A DNA stretch of 64,000 nt. It comes from Flavobacterium gelatinilyticum (lineage in GTDB: Bacteria; Bacteroidota; Bacteroidia; Flavobacteriales; Flavobacteriaceae). Numbering within the stretch: position 1 is the first letter of the stretch; each line of letters opens with the position of its first letter. The stretch covers positions 5,208,001 to 5,272,000 of the forward strand of contig NZ_CP114287.1 in assembly GCF_027111295.1 (NCBI RefSeq), read 5' to 3'. The notes under the pieces are model-generated. The model ran no database searches. It was not told where the DNA came from and saw only the letters and a program-made list of their open reading frames with translations. A program made the position numbers and the translations under genes. Shown piece by piece: positions 1-8,532 of the stretch.

Positions 1-3000
1 TTGGAGGAAACTGGTATGATAAAACCTGTTACAATGCTCCTTTATATGCAAGCGGTAATACAAACGATCCGCTTTATGGGGCAGCACAATCAGAATCATT
101 AGACGAATTAACAAATCAATATTTAAACGTTATTGGTTTTCCTGCCAATAAGTTAATCATGGGATTGCCTTTCTACGGAAAAAAATTCGATAACGTTGCT
201 GCAAATTCAACAAACGGATTATTTGTTTCGGCACCAAGATATATAGTTCCGGGATGTACAAATCCACAAAACCCAACAGGAACTTGGGATGGTTCCGGAG
301 CTTGCGAAAAATCAGGAAGTATCGAAATCTGCGATTTAGTCGGAAATCCGGTAACTAATTCACATGCTTATCTTGATCCAAATACTATGATGGTAACGCC
401 GTCTGCAGCTTCTGCAGGATGGGTTCGTTATTTTGATAATACCACTAAAGTCCCATATTTGTACAATTCGACTTTAAAACAGTTTATTTCTTATGAAGAT
501 AAACAGTCAATGGATTTAAAAGTACAATACATTAAATCAAGAAACCTTGCAGGAGGTATGATCTGGGAATTATCTCAGGATACCAGAGGCTCAATTCCTA
601 ATTCATTATTAAATCAGGTTGATACTTCTTTTGGAGGAGTAGTTCCGGGAACAGTAAGTATTGCAGGTTCTGTTAAAAACGGATCGGCTTTAGTGACAGA
701 TGTTACGGTTGAATTGCGTAATGCATCCAATGCGGTTCTTCAAACAGTAGTTTCTGCAACAGGAAACTTTACATTCAATAATTTAACTTCGGGACAAAAC
801 TATACACTTACTGCTTTAAAAGCTACTTATACGTTTACTCCAGTAAGTTTAAGCAATGTTACGACAAACCAAACAGCAGTTGTAATTAACGGAACGCAGC
901 CAACTTACACGGTAAGCGGTACGGTTCTTAACGGATCAACACCAGTTTCCGGCGTGACCGTGTCGGCAGTTTCCGGCAGTACAACTTTAACAGCAGTTTC
1001 AAATGCGAGCGGTGTTTACAGTATTACAGGTTTAACAGCCGGACTTAACTTTACGGTTACAGCTGCAAAAACAGGATTCTCATATACTCCGGCTTCAACA
1101 GTTTACAATGCAATCGATGCAAACAAAACGTTGAACTTTACTCAGGGAACTGCCGTGGTTAATTACACAGTAAGCGGTACGGTTTTAAATAATTCAACTC
1201 CGATTTCGGGTGTAACAGTTACGGCATCTTCAACAGGAGGAAATTTTACAGCCGTTACGAGTACAGCAGGAACGTATTCGCTTAACCTGCCTTCAGGAGG
1301 AAATTATACAGTAACTGCTGCTTTAACAGGGCAGACTTTTACTCCGGCTTCTACAGTATATTCTAATTTGAATGCCAATAAAACGTTGAATTTTACTCAG
1401 AACGTTGTAGTAAGTTCAGCTAAAATAAGCGGAACAGTTAAAAACGGAACTAATCCGGTTGCGGGTGCTAAAGTAGAACTAGTTTTACCTTGGACAGACA
1501 ATACACATAACTGGAAAAGTGTTTTAGCAACTACAGATGCGCAAGGGAAATATAGTTTCGATAATTCGGTTACAGACGGTTATACGCATGTTTTAAGCCT
1601 TAAATTAAATTCATGGGAAAATGGAGAAACAGCCTATTACCCAAATAATCTGGCAAACTTTGCTATTCCTGCAAACCCAACGGTTTACAACTTTAATACA
1701 AGTTCAACAGCAAAATCTGCAAAGGTTTTAGCAAACTTAATCAGCGGAACAGTTAAAAATGGTACAGTACCGGTTGCAGGTGCCAAAGTTGAAATCGTTT
1801 TACCTTGGACAGATAATACGCACAACTGGAAAAGTGTTTTGGCAACAACAGATGCATCAGGAAATTATACTTTTGACAATTCAGTTGTAGCGGGTTATAC
1901 GCAAATTTTAAGTTTGAAATTAAATTCATGGGAAAATGGCGAAGTGACTTATTACCCAAATAACTTAACCAATTTTGCAGTTCCAACAACACCAACGGTT
2001 TATAATTTTAACAGAGAAGCGACGATTACAACTAAGCCGGTGGTTGCTATTACAGCACCAACAGCTTCGACGGTTGCCATAAATTTAGGATCAGCAGTTA
2101 ATTTTGTTGCAAGTGTTGGATTAAGTGCTGCTGATGCCACTACAATCTCATCTGTTGTATTTAGTTTAGACGGGCAAAATCTTAGCGCAGCAAATTCTTC
2201 AGGAACTTATACAGCGAGTTGGACACCAGCAGCCAATCAGTTTTCGCTTAGTCATACATTAACCGTTACGGCAACTGCTTCAAACGGAACAACAGATTCA
2301 AAAACATATAGTTTTGTATTAAATTGTTCAGGTGCAAACTGTCCAAATACATTACCTGTAATTACTTGGAATTCACCATCAAATACTACTGTAACACAAA
2401 GTTCTTTTCAGGTTGTGCCAATTTTGGTTACAGCTGTTGATAGTGACGGATCAGTTTCTGGGGTTACAATTACAATAAATGGCGGTACATTTAATATGGC
2501 AGCAGGTGCAAATAATACCTACACATATAATTTTACACCAACGGCTTATCAGGATTATCCGGTTGTGATTAAAGCAACTGATAATAAATCGGCTGTAACT
2601 ACATTAAACAATACCATTAAAATTGCTCCGGTAAGCACGAATAGATTTATTCCGCTTCCATCTAAAGTAATTTTGGGATATGCACATTCATGGGAAAACG
2701 CTTCGGCTCCATTTTTATATTTTTCTCAAATGGTAGGAAGCAAATTTAACGTAGTTGATTATTCTTTCGTAGAAACAGTTAATCGTGATGGTTACACACC
2801 AATATTAACTACAAATGACACCAGATATTTGACCAATGGTGTTTTCAATAAACAATTGTTGAAAAATGATATAAAAGCATTAAGAGACAGCGGTGTTCCT
2901 GTTATTGTTTCTATTGGAGGTCAAAATGGTCATGTTGCTTTAGACAATGTAACTCAAAAAAATATTTTTGTTAACGGCCTGAAAGCAATTATTGATGAGT

Positions 3001-3977
3001 ATCAATTTGATGGAGTTGATATTGATTTTGAAGGCGGATCGATGAATTTTAGTGCAGGAGGCTTAAGAGATATTTCGTATGCGGGTATTTCTGCTTATCC
3101 AAGATTAAAAAACGTAGTAGATGCTTTCAAAGAATTAAAAGCGTATTATGGCCCAGGATTCTTATTAACTGCAGCTCCGGAAACACAATACGTACAAGGA
3201 GGTTATACCACCTATACGGATACTTTTGGTTCCTTCCTTCCAATTATTCAAAACTTGCGTAACGAATTAGACTTATTAGCAGTACAATTGTATAATACAG
3301 GAGGAGAAAATGGATTAGACGGTCAATACTACGGAACAGCCAAAAGAGCAAACATGGTAACAGCTCTTACCGATATGGTGATAAAGGGGTACAACATTGC
3401 TTCAACAGGAATGCGTTTTGACGGGCTGCCGGCCTCAAAAGTTCTTATCGCATTGCCAGCTTGTCCAAGTGCGGCAGGAAGCGGTTATATAACTCCGGCA
3501 GAGGGAATTAACGCTATGCATTATTTAAGAACCGGAACTACTTTTTCAGGAAGAACATACACTATGCAGCCAGGCGGTCCATATCCTTCTTTAAGAGGTT
3601 TAATGACCTGGTCTGTAAACTGGGATGCCTCTTCTTGTGGTAATTCATCTGAGTTATCCAAAGCCTATGCAGCATATTTCGCATCACAATCGGCAGCAAA
3701 AAAACTGGCTTTGGATGATATTTCTGCAACGAATAATACAACGTTAGCATATTTTAAAGGCAATGCATTATCGGTTACAAACGAAAACGAAGAGATCGCT
3801 CAGGTTGATGTTTTCAACGTTGTGGGACAGATTTTGATGAGCCAGAGAAATGTTCAGAACAATAAAGAAGTACTGCTTCAGAATCATAATTTCTCAACTA
3901 AGCAATTATTCTTAGTTGTAGTAACAGATAAAGCAGGAAACAAAAAATCATTCAAAGTAATGAACTTTTTAAACTAA
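1..3977 (+). CDS. chiA: ChiA-like chitinase with two GH18 domains, type IX secreted (5' end outside window)
   Basis: The reading frame is open from base 3, so the start lies upstream and 1324 residues are visible. Residues 1 to about 215 are the C-terminal half of a first GH18 domain. Five Ig-like or carboxypeptidase-regulatory repeats of 80-105 residues follow to about 670, then one or two further Ig-like domains. A second complete GH18 domain spans about 880-1230. Its catalytic DxxDxDxE motif reads DGVDIDFE at bases 3009-3032, with the acid Glu at residue 1010. The last 80 residues resemble a type IX secretion C-terminal domain. In F. johnsoniae a similar chitinase with two GH18 domains is secreted by this system and is needed for growth on chitin. 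The enzyme would cut chitin outside the cell or at its surface. The ATG at 159 is internal and should not be used. A hairpin terminator follows at 4121. Confidence 0.9.
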   Translation, partial: GGNWYDKTCYNAPLYASGNTNDPLYGAAQSESLDELTNQYLNVIGFPANKLIMGLPFYGKKFDNVAANSTNGLFVSAPRYIVPGCTNPQNPTGTWDGSGACEKSGSIEICDLVGNPVTNSHAYLDPNTMMVTPSAASAGWVRYFDNTTKVPYLYNSTLKQFISYEDKQSMDLKVQYIKSRNLAGGMIWELSQDTRGSIPNSLLNQVDTSFGGVVPGTVSIAGSVKNGSALVTDVTVELRNASNAVLQTVVSATGNFTFNNLTSGQNYTLTALKATYTFTPVSLSNVTTNQTAVVINGTQPTYTVSGTVLNGSTPVSGVTVSAVSGSTTLTAVSNASGVYSITGLTAGLNFTVTAAKTGFSYTPASTVYNAIDANKTLNFTQGTAVVNYTVSGTVLNNSTPISGVTVTASSTGGNFTAVTSTAGTYSLNLPSGGNYTVTAALTGQTFTPASTVYSNLNANKTLNFTQNVVVSSAKISGTVKNGTNPVAGAKVELVLPWTDNTHNWKSVLATTDAQGKYSFDNSVTDGYTHVLSLKLNSWENGETAYYPNNLANFAIPANPTVYNFNTSSTAKSAKVLANLISGTVKNGTVPVAGAKVEIVLPWTDNTHNWKSVLATTDASGNYTFDNSVVAGYTQILSLKLNSWENGEVTYYPNNLTNFAVPTTPTVYNFNREATITTKPVVAITAPTASTVAINLGSAVNFVASVGLSAADATTISSVVFSLDGQNLSAANSSGTYTASWTPAANQFSLSHTLTVTATASNGTTDSKTYSFVLNCSGANCPNTLPVITWNSPSNTTVTQSSFQVVPILVTAVDSDGSVSGVTITINGGTFNMAAGANNTYTYNFTPTAYQDYPVVIKATDNKSAVTTLNNTIKIAPVSTNRFIPLPSKVILGYAHSWENASAPFLYFSQMVGSKFNVVDYSFVETVNRDGYTPILTTNDTRYLTNGVFNKQLLKNDIKALRDSGVPVIVSIGGQNGHVALDNVTQKNIFVNGLKAIIDEYQFDGVDIDFEGGSMNFSAGGLRDISYAGISAYPRLKNVVDAFKELKAYYGPGFLLTAAPETQYVQGGYTTYTDTFGSFLPIIQNLRNELDLLAVQLYNTGGENGLDGQYYGTAKRANMVTALTDMVIKGYNIASTGMRFDGLPASKVLIALPACPSAAGSGYITPAEGINAMHYLRTGTTFSGRTYTMQPGGPYPSLRGLMTWSVNWDASSCGNSSELSKAYAAYFASQSAAKKLALDDISATNNTTLAYFKGNALSVTNENEEIAQVDVFNVVGQILMSQRNVQNNKEVLLQNHNFSTKQLFLVVVTDKAGNKKSFKVMNFLN
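1428..2012 (+). repeat. In-frame tandem duplication (period 315 bp, 105 residues) inside the chitinase
   Basis: The unit at about 1428-1697 recurs at 1743-2012 with a constant offset of 315 bases. Both copies encode an Ig-like module that begins SGTVKNGT and contains the identical stretch LPWTDNTHNWKSVLATTDA. Third-position differences are scattered through the copies, so the duplication is not brand new. Three more divergent modules of the same fold precede it. Confidence 0.85.
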
Positions 3978-4120
3978 AAGAATGATTAAAAATCTAGAAA
4001 TAAAAAGACGGGACGGTTAAAATTGAGTTTGGTTATTTATTTTTTAACTAATTTTTATTTCTTACAAATGCGGCTTTAGGTAATTTGTTATTTGGTTTTT
4101 ACCTAAAGAAGCGCATTATG

Positions 4121-4151
4121 AACCTGGTAGTTTTTACTGCCAGGTTTTTTT
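4121..4151 (+). terminator. Rho-independent terminator of the chitinase gene
   Basis: A 10-bp stem (AACCTGGTAG pairing with CTGCCAGGTT, one G:T pair) with a short loop is followed by seven T. It lies about 145 bases after the chitinase stop codon. Confidence 0.8.
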
Positions 4152-4272
4152 ATGTTTAAAGAATTTCATTAACCCGCAGAGTGAGATTATTTTCAACACA
4201 TAGAAACCTAGTTTGCGCAGTCGTCAAAAAGGCGTTTTAGTAATTTAAATACACAATAGATTAAAAAGAAAT

Positions 4273-4400
4273 CAATTGCCTCCGGCTTTAGCCGGAGGTT
4301 ATAAATTGTATTCTAAAAATGCTTTAGCCTAATTATCGCTTTTGGCTAAAGCCTTGCAAATTTGAAATCATTAACCTCCAGCTAAAGCTGGAGGCAATTG
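4273..4400. repeat. Nested palindromic (REP/BIME-like) element
   Basis: The 128-bp segment begins and ends with CAATTG. The outer arms contain CCTCCGGCTTTAGCCGGAGG and CCTCCAGCTAAAGCTGGAGG, each a hairpin by itself and together complementary over about 29 bases. Between them lies an inner imperfect hairpin (GCTTTAGCC and GGCTAAAGCC). No frame of note is present. The design resembles REP doublets, which in many bacteria are mobilised by RAYT transposases; no such gene is in this window. Confidence 0.7.
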
Positions 4401-4430
4401 AAAAGAATTTATATTTCTATTTGTTAAAGT

Positions 4431-4630
4431 AACCCATTGGATGCAATTGTATTTTCTATGTAAGATTTAAAAATTATAACACGGATAAAACAGATTTGCT
4501 TCGCAAAAACGCGGATATAACTGATTTATATATTAAATTAAAATAATCCGTCAAAATCCGTGTCTTCGTGATAACGAATCCGTCTAATCCGCGTCAAAAT
4601 ATATAATTTTTGAATTACACCCAACGGGTT
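4431..4630. mobile_element. MITE-like element, copy 1 (200 bp)
   Basis: The ends form imperfect terminal inverted repeats: left AACCCATTGGATGCAATT, right end complementary AACCCGTTGGGTGTAATT. The element is flanked on both sides by AAAGT, consistent with a 5-bp target-site duplication. A second copy lies at 63561-63728. The interior carries repeated AATCCGT-type words and no credible reading frame. Together with the palindromic element at 4273 it fills most of the gap between the chitinase gene and 4676. Confidence 0.75.
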
Positions 4631-4675
4631 AAAGTATTTTTTAATTTTCAATCAATTAAGCATCCAGATAAGGAT

Positions 4676-4885
4676 CTAAACTTCTGCAAGTTTATTAAGC
4701 CAGTAAAAATTATCATCAATATTCTTTATTTCAGATTCGATGGTTTCGCATCTTCTCATGGCGCCTAATGAAAGTGCATTATTTACTTCGCGTATCATTT
4801 TTGCCATTTCTTTACGCTCGATACTATTCGAAAAAAAATCATTTAATCTGGTTTCTACTTTAGTTGAAAGGTTTTCTGTAATCAT
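4676..4885 (-). CDS. Small hypothetical protein (69 aa)
   Basis: I do not recognise this gene. The 69-residue product is predicted to be helical and charged, with no signal peptide or membrane segment; the middle reads RKEMAKMIREVNNALSLG. I chose the ATG at 4885 over the upstream one at 4936 because the extra N-terminus looks like translated leader sequence and the 4936 codon sits inside a perfect palindrome. It stands alone between repeats and a gene on the opposite strand. The ordered composition argues for a real gene, but the support is modest. Confidence 0.5.
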   Translation of the reverse strand: MITENLSTKVETRLNDFFSNSIERKEMAKMIREVNNALSLGAMRRCETIESEIKNIDDNFYWLNKLAEV

Positions 4886-4929
4886 AATCTCATTTTTTTG
4901 TAAATCTAAAGAATAATTATTTTTAATAG

Positions 4930-4945
4930 GACACAAATTTGTGTC
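4930..4945. promoter_or_regulatory. Perfect 16-bp palindrome, possible operator
   Basis: GACACAAATTTGTGTC is fully self-complementary and lies 45 bases upstream of the chosen start of the small gene at 4885. It has no run of T on either side, so an operator is more likely than a terminator. The binding factor is unknown. Confidence 0.4.
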
Positions 4946-5118
4946 AAAATATTGAAAATTAAAATGTTGGTTGTTTTTTACCTCAATTCTTTACTGTGCA
5001 ATATTCCATTCAGGGTTGAATTAAAAAATGACTTTTTCTAATAGAAAAAGAATCTTTTAGGGATTGATTGTAATATGTAGTGGGGTATTTTAGCGTAAAT
5101 TTTAAAAATGTATAAGAA

Positions 5119-5817
5119 ATGAAAGTTGTATCAATTATTAAATATGTGTTTACTGCTATCGGTTTGGCTTTATTAGCCGGTGCTCTTTATCTTTATCTGG
5201 ATAAAAAGGATTTTTTGAAAAATGCAGAAACTGTACAGGGAACTGTTGTTGAATTAATAAGCAAAAGATCCGATAATTCAATAACCTATGCACCTGTTAT
5301 TTCTTTTACTACTAAAGAGGGAAATAAAATTGAATTTACTTCATCTGTGAGCAGTAATCCGTCAAGTTACAATGTAGGAGAATCTGTTGAGGTTTTATAT
5401 GATCCTAAAGCCCCAAATAAAGCAAATATTAATGGATTTAGTTCTTTATGGATTGGTCCGTTAATTTTGGGTATTTTAGGTGTGATATTCTTTCTGATTG
5501 GTTTTATTATTATTTTGTATGGAATTACTAAACAAAAGAAAAAACGATATCTTCTTGACAATGGAAAACGTATTTCAACAACATTTAATGAAGTACGGTT
5601 AAATTACAGCTTAGTAGTAAATGGAAGACATCCTTATCAGATAGTGAGTCAATGGCTCGATACACAAACAAATAAATTATATGTTTTTGAAAGCGAAAAT
5701 ATTTGGTTTGATCCAACTGAGTTTGTAAAAACAGATGAAATTAAGGTCGTGATTGATCCAAAAAATCCAAAGAAATATTATATGGATATTTCGTTTTTAC
5801 CAGTTTTAAAAAATTAG
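5119..5817 (+). CDS. DUF3592 domain membrane protein
   Basis: The 232-residue protein has an N-terminal membrane helix (about 7-26), an extracytoplasmic beta-rich domain (about 35-105) and a second helix (about 108-137), then a soluble C-terminal part of about 95 residues. The words VQGTVVELISKRS and VGESVEVLYDPKAPNKA are typical of DUF3592. The family occurs in many bacteria and its role is unknown. The C-terminal part repeats the theme weakly (DEIKVVIDPKNPKKYYM). The gene is monocistronic, closed by a shared terminator at 5885. The ATG at 5119 gives a normal Lys-rich start before the first helix. Confidence 0.8.
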   Translation: MKVVSIIKYVFTAIGLALLAGALYLYLDKKDFLKNAETVQGTVVELISKRSDNSITYAPVISFTTKEGNKIEFTSSVSSNPSSYNVGESVEVLYDPKAPNKANINGFSSLWIGPLILGILGVIFFLIGFIIILYGITKQKKKRYLLDNGKRISTTFNEVRLNYSLVVNGRHPYQIVSQWLDTQTNKLYVFESENIWFDPTEFVKTDEIKVVIDPKNPKKYYMDISFLPVLKN

Positions 5818-5884
5818 AAAGATTGATAATTTCTATGAGTAATTCCGGGGTATAAATTCTATTTACATCAGAAATAAAATAACT

Positions 5885-5911
5885 AAAAAACGCTCCAAAT
5901 GGAGCGTTTTT
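5885..5911. terminator. Bidirectional terminator
   Basis: An ACGCTCC/GGAGCGT stem with an AAAT loop has A-rich sequence on its left and T-rich sequence on its right, so it can stop transcripts from both converging genes (5119 and the E1 gene ending at 5934). Confidence 0.85.
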
Positions 5912-5933
5912 AATATCTGAAATTTTCTAATTT

Positions 5934-8345
5934 CTAGTACAAAGCCGGAAATTTAGAAGGATTAGTTTCGTGCATCATGCTGTAAACTTTCTCAAAAATA
6001 TCTTCGGCAGAAGGTTTAGAGAAATAATCGCCGTCAGTACCATAAGCAGGTCTGTGTGCTTTTGCAGCAAGAGTCTGCGGTTTGCTGTCAAGATATTTAT
6101 AAGCATCCTGCTCTTCAAGAATCTGTTGTAAAATGTATGCCGAAGCGCCGCCCGGAACATCCTCGTCGATTACTAAAAGACGATTTGTTTTGGCTATACT
6201 TTTTACAATATCTTTATTAATATCAAACGGAAGAAGCGACTGAATATCGATAACTTCGCAGTCAATTCCTAAATCCAAAAGCTCGTTTGCAGCCTGCTGC
6301 ACCAGTCTTAAAGTAGATCCGTAAGAAACCAAAGTAATATCTGCACCTTCTTTTAAAGTTTCAACAACCCCAATTGGTGTTTTAAATTCACCAAAATTCA
6401 AAGGTGTTTTTTCTTTTAAACGGTAACCATTTAAACATTCGATTACTAAAGCCGGTTCATCGCATTCTAAAAGCGTGTTGTAGAATCCTGCAGCCTGAGT
6501 CATATCTCTTGGAACCAAAACATGAATACCGCGAATGGCATTGATAATCATTCCCATTGGAGAACCGGAATGCCAGATACCTTCTAAACGGTGTCCGCGT
6601 GTTCTGATGATCAATGGGGCTTTTTGTTTTCCAACTGTTCTGTATTGCAATGTAGCCAAATCATCACTCATGATCTGGATAGCATACAGTAAATAATCTA
6701 AATATTGAATTTCGGCAATAGGGCGTAAACCTCTTAAAGCCATCCCAATTCCCTGGCCAATAATAGTCGCTTCACGAATTCCAACATCGGCAACACGAAG
6801 TTCTCCGTATTTTTCCTGCATGCCTTCCAAACCTTGGTTAACGTCGCCAATGTTTCCAACATCTTCTCCAAAAATCAATAATTCAGGATATTTGCTGAAT
6901 AAAGCATCAAAATTATCGCGGATAACCATACGTCCGTCTAAATCCGGTTTGGCATTTTCTGCATATTCAGGAAGCACTTTTTGTACAGAGAATACATTTT
7001 GCGCTGAATCAGAATGCAGGTTGCTGCTGAATTTTTCCTGAGTTTCAGATAAGAAATTAGTAATCCAGTTTGATAAAAGAACTTTACTGTTTGGAACTTC
7101 AATAAAACGAAGAATCTTTCTGGCAAAAACCAGTAATTCTTTCTTTAAAGGTGCTTTAATCGCACTTAATTCTGTAATATATTTTCTGATTCTTTCTTTA
7201 TGGTTAATACTCGCTTCTGCGATTTGCTCCAGTAAAGCCAGAAGATTTTGTTGTTCTTCGATTATTGGATTGATAAAATCATTCCAGGCCTCTTTTTTAG
7301 CTTCGAGAACTTCTTTTTTAAGTTCAAGATCTAATTCTGCCAATTCTTCAGGAGAAGCGATATTGATAGCGATCATCCATAAACGCATCTGGCGTATACA
7401 GTCGTAATCTCTTTCCCATGCCAGTCTTTCGGCACTTTTGTATCGTTCGTGAGAACCAGAAGTAGAGTGTCCCTGAGGCTGTGTTAATTCGTTTACGTGA
7501 ATTAAAACCGGAACATGCTCTTCGCGGGCAATTGCACCGGCTCTTTCGTATGTAGAAACGAGTTCTGCATAATCCCAGCCTTTTACCCTGAAAATATCAT
7601 ATCCTTTAGAATCTTCATCACGCTGATATCCTTTTAAGATTTCAGAGATGTTTTCTTTTGTAGTCTGATGTTTGGCGTGAACCGAAATTCCGTATTCATC
7701 ATCCCACACGCTCATTACCATCGGAACCTGTAAAACTCCTGCGGCATTTATGGTTTCAAAAAATAAACCTTCAGAAGTACTGGCGTTCCCGATAGTTCCC
7801 CATGCTACTTCATTTCCTTTTACCGAAAACTTGTCTTTGATGGTAATTCCGTCAACGTTTCTGTAAATTTTAGAAGCCTGGGCTAATCCTAATAATCGGG
7901 GCATTTGCCCGGCAGTAGGAGATATATCTGAACTTGAATTTTTTTGTTTGGTAAGATCTTTCCATGATCCATCTTCGTTTAAACTGTGCGTTACAAAGTG
8001 TCCGCCCATTTGTCTTCCGGCAGACATTGGATCAAAATCTAAATCTGTATGACCGTACAGACCTGCAAAGAATTGTTTAGCATTTAATTCGCCGATAGCC
8101 ATCATGAAAGTCTGATCGCGATAGTAACCGGAACGGAAATCACCATCTTTAAAGGCTTTTGCCATGGCAAGCTGCGGTACCTCTTTTCCGTCGCCAAATA
8201 TTCCGAATTTTGCTTTTCCTGTTAATACTTCTTTGCGGCCTAATAAACTACATTCACGGCTGATAACTGCAATTCTGTAGTCGGTTAATACTTCAGTTTT
8301 GAAATCTTCAAAAGTTAGTGTAGAGTTGCTTTTTTCTATAATCAT
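5934..8345 (-). CDS. 2-oxoacid dehydrogenase E1, fused alpha and beta subunits
   Basis: This 803-residue protein joins both subunits of a thiamine-diphosphate E1 (branched-chain or pyruvate dehydrogenase type). The alpha part is about residues 15-340, with a cofactor region around GNASTSEGLFFETINAAG. A helical linker follows at 340-455, then a complete beta part to the C-terminus (FGEDVG, RTRGHRLEG, VIDIQSLLPFD, VIDEDVPGGAS). It would decarboxylate a 2-oxoacid and pass the acyl group to an E2 lipoyl enzyme that is not in this window. The TPP motif has GNA where many E1 alpha chains have GDG. I prefer the ATG at 8345 because the -7 element at 8371-8378 leaves it a leader of about 20 bases; the ATG at 8360 would have about 5. 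Substrate specificity cannot be read from sequence. Confidence 0.85.
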   Translation of the reverse strand: MIIEKSNSTLTFEDFKTEVLTDYRIAVISRECSLLGRKEVLTGKAKFGIFGDGKEVPQLAMAKAFKDGDFRSGYYRDQTFMMAIGELNAKQFFAGLYGHTDLDFDPMSAGRQMGGHFVTHSLNEDGSWKDLTKQKNSSSDISPTAGQMPRLLGLAQASKIYRNVDGITIKDKFSVKGNEVAWGTIGNASTSEGLFFETINAAGVLQVPMVMSVWDDEYGISVHAKHQTTKENISEILKGYQRDEDSKGYDIFRVKGWDYAELVSTYERAGAIAREEHVPVLIHVNELTQPQGHSTSGSHERYKSAERLAWERDYDCIRQMRLWMIAINIASPEELAELDLELKKEVLEAKKEAWNDFINPIIEEQQNLLALLEQIAEASINHKERIRKYITELSAIKAPLKKELLVFARKILRFIEVPNSKVLLSNWITNFLSETQEKFSSNLHSDSAQNVFSVQKVLPEYAENAKPDLDGRMVIRDNFDALFSKYPELLIFGEDVGNIGDVNQGLEGMQEKYGELRVADVGIREATIIGQGIGMALRGLRPIAEIQYLDYLLYAIQIMSDDLATLQYRTVGKQKAPLIIRTRGHRLEGIWHSGSPMGMIINAIRGIHVLVPRDMTQAAGFYNTLLECDEPALVIECLNGYRLKEKTPLNFGEFKTPIGVVETLKEGADITLVSYGSTLRLVQQAANELLDLGIDCEVIDIQSLLPFDINKDIVKSIAKTNRLLVIDEDVPGGASAYILQQILEEQDAYKYLDSKPQTLAAKAHRPAYGTDGDYFSKPSAEDIFEKVYSMMHETNPSKFPALY

Positions 8346-8370
8346 AATCTTGAGGGTCATGTTTAGACCG

Positions 8371-8378
8371 CAAAATTA
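8371..8378 (-). promoter_or_regulatory. -7 element of the E1 gene promoter
   Basis: On the minus strand the sequence TAATTTTG matches the Bacteroidota -7 consensus TAnnTTTG and sits 25 bases before the ATG at 8345. No clear TTG is seen at -33. Confidence 0.5.
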
Positions 8379-8532
8379 CTTAAAAACAATCAATAATCAT
8401 AATTCTTTAAAGTAAATATAATTTAATTATTTGTATTTAAAATGAAAAAAACTACGTATTTATTTGTGTTATTTTTATGTTTTTTCTTTTTTTAATGAAA
8501 ATATTTCAAGTTTTTCTTTAAAATTTCTTCAA

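Noticed and set aside
159..3977. Chitinase starting at the ATG at 159
   Set aside because: The frame is open to the window edge and the residues before 159 belong to the GH18 fold, so the gene is partial and starts upstream.
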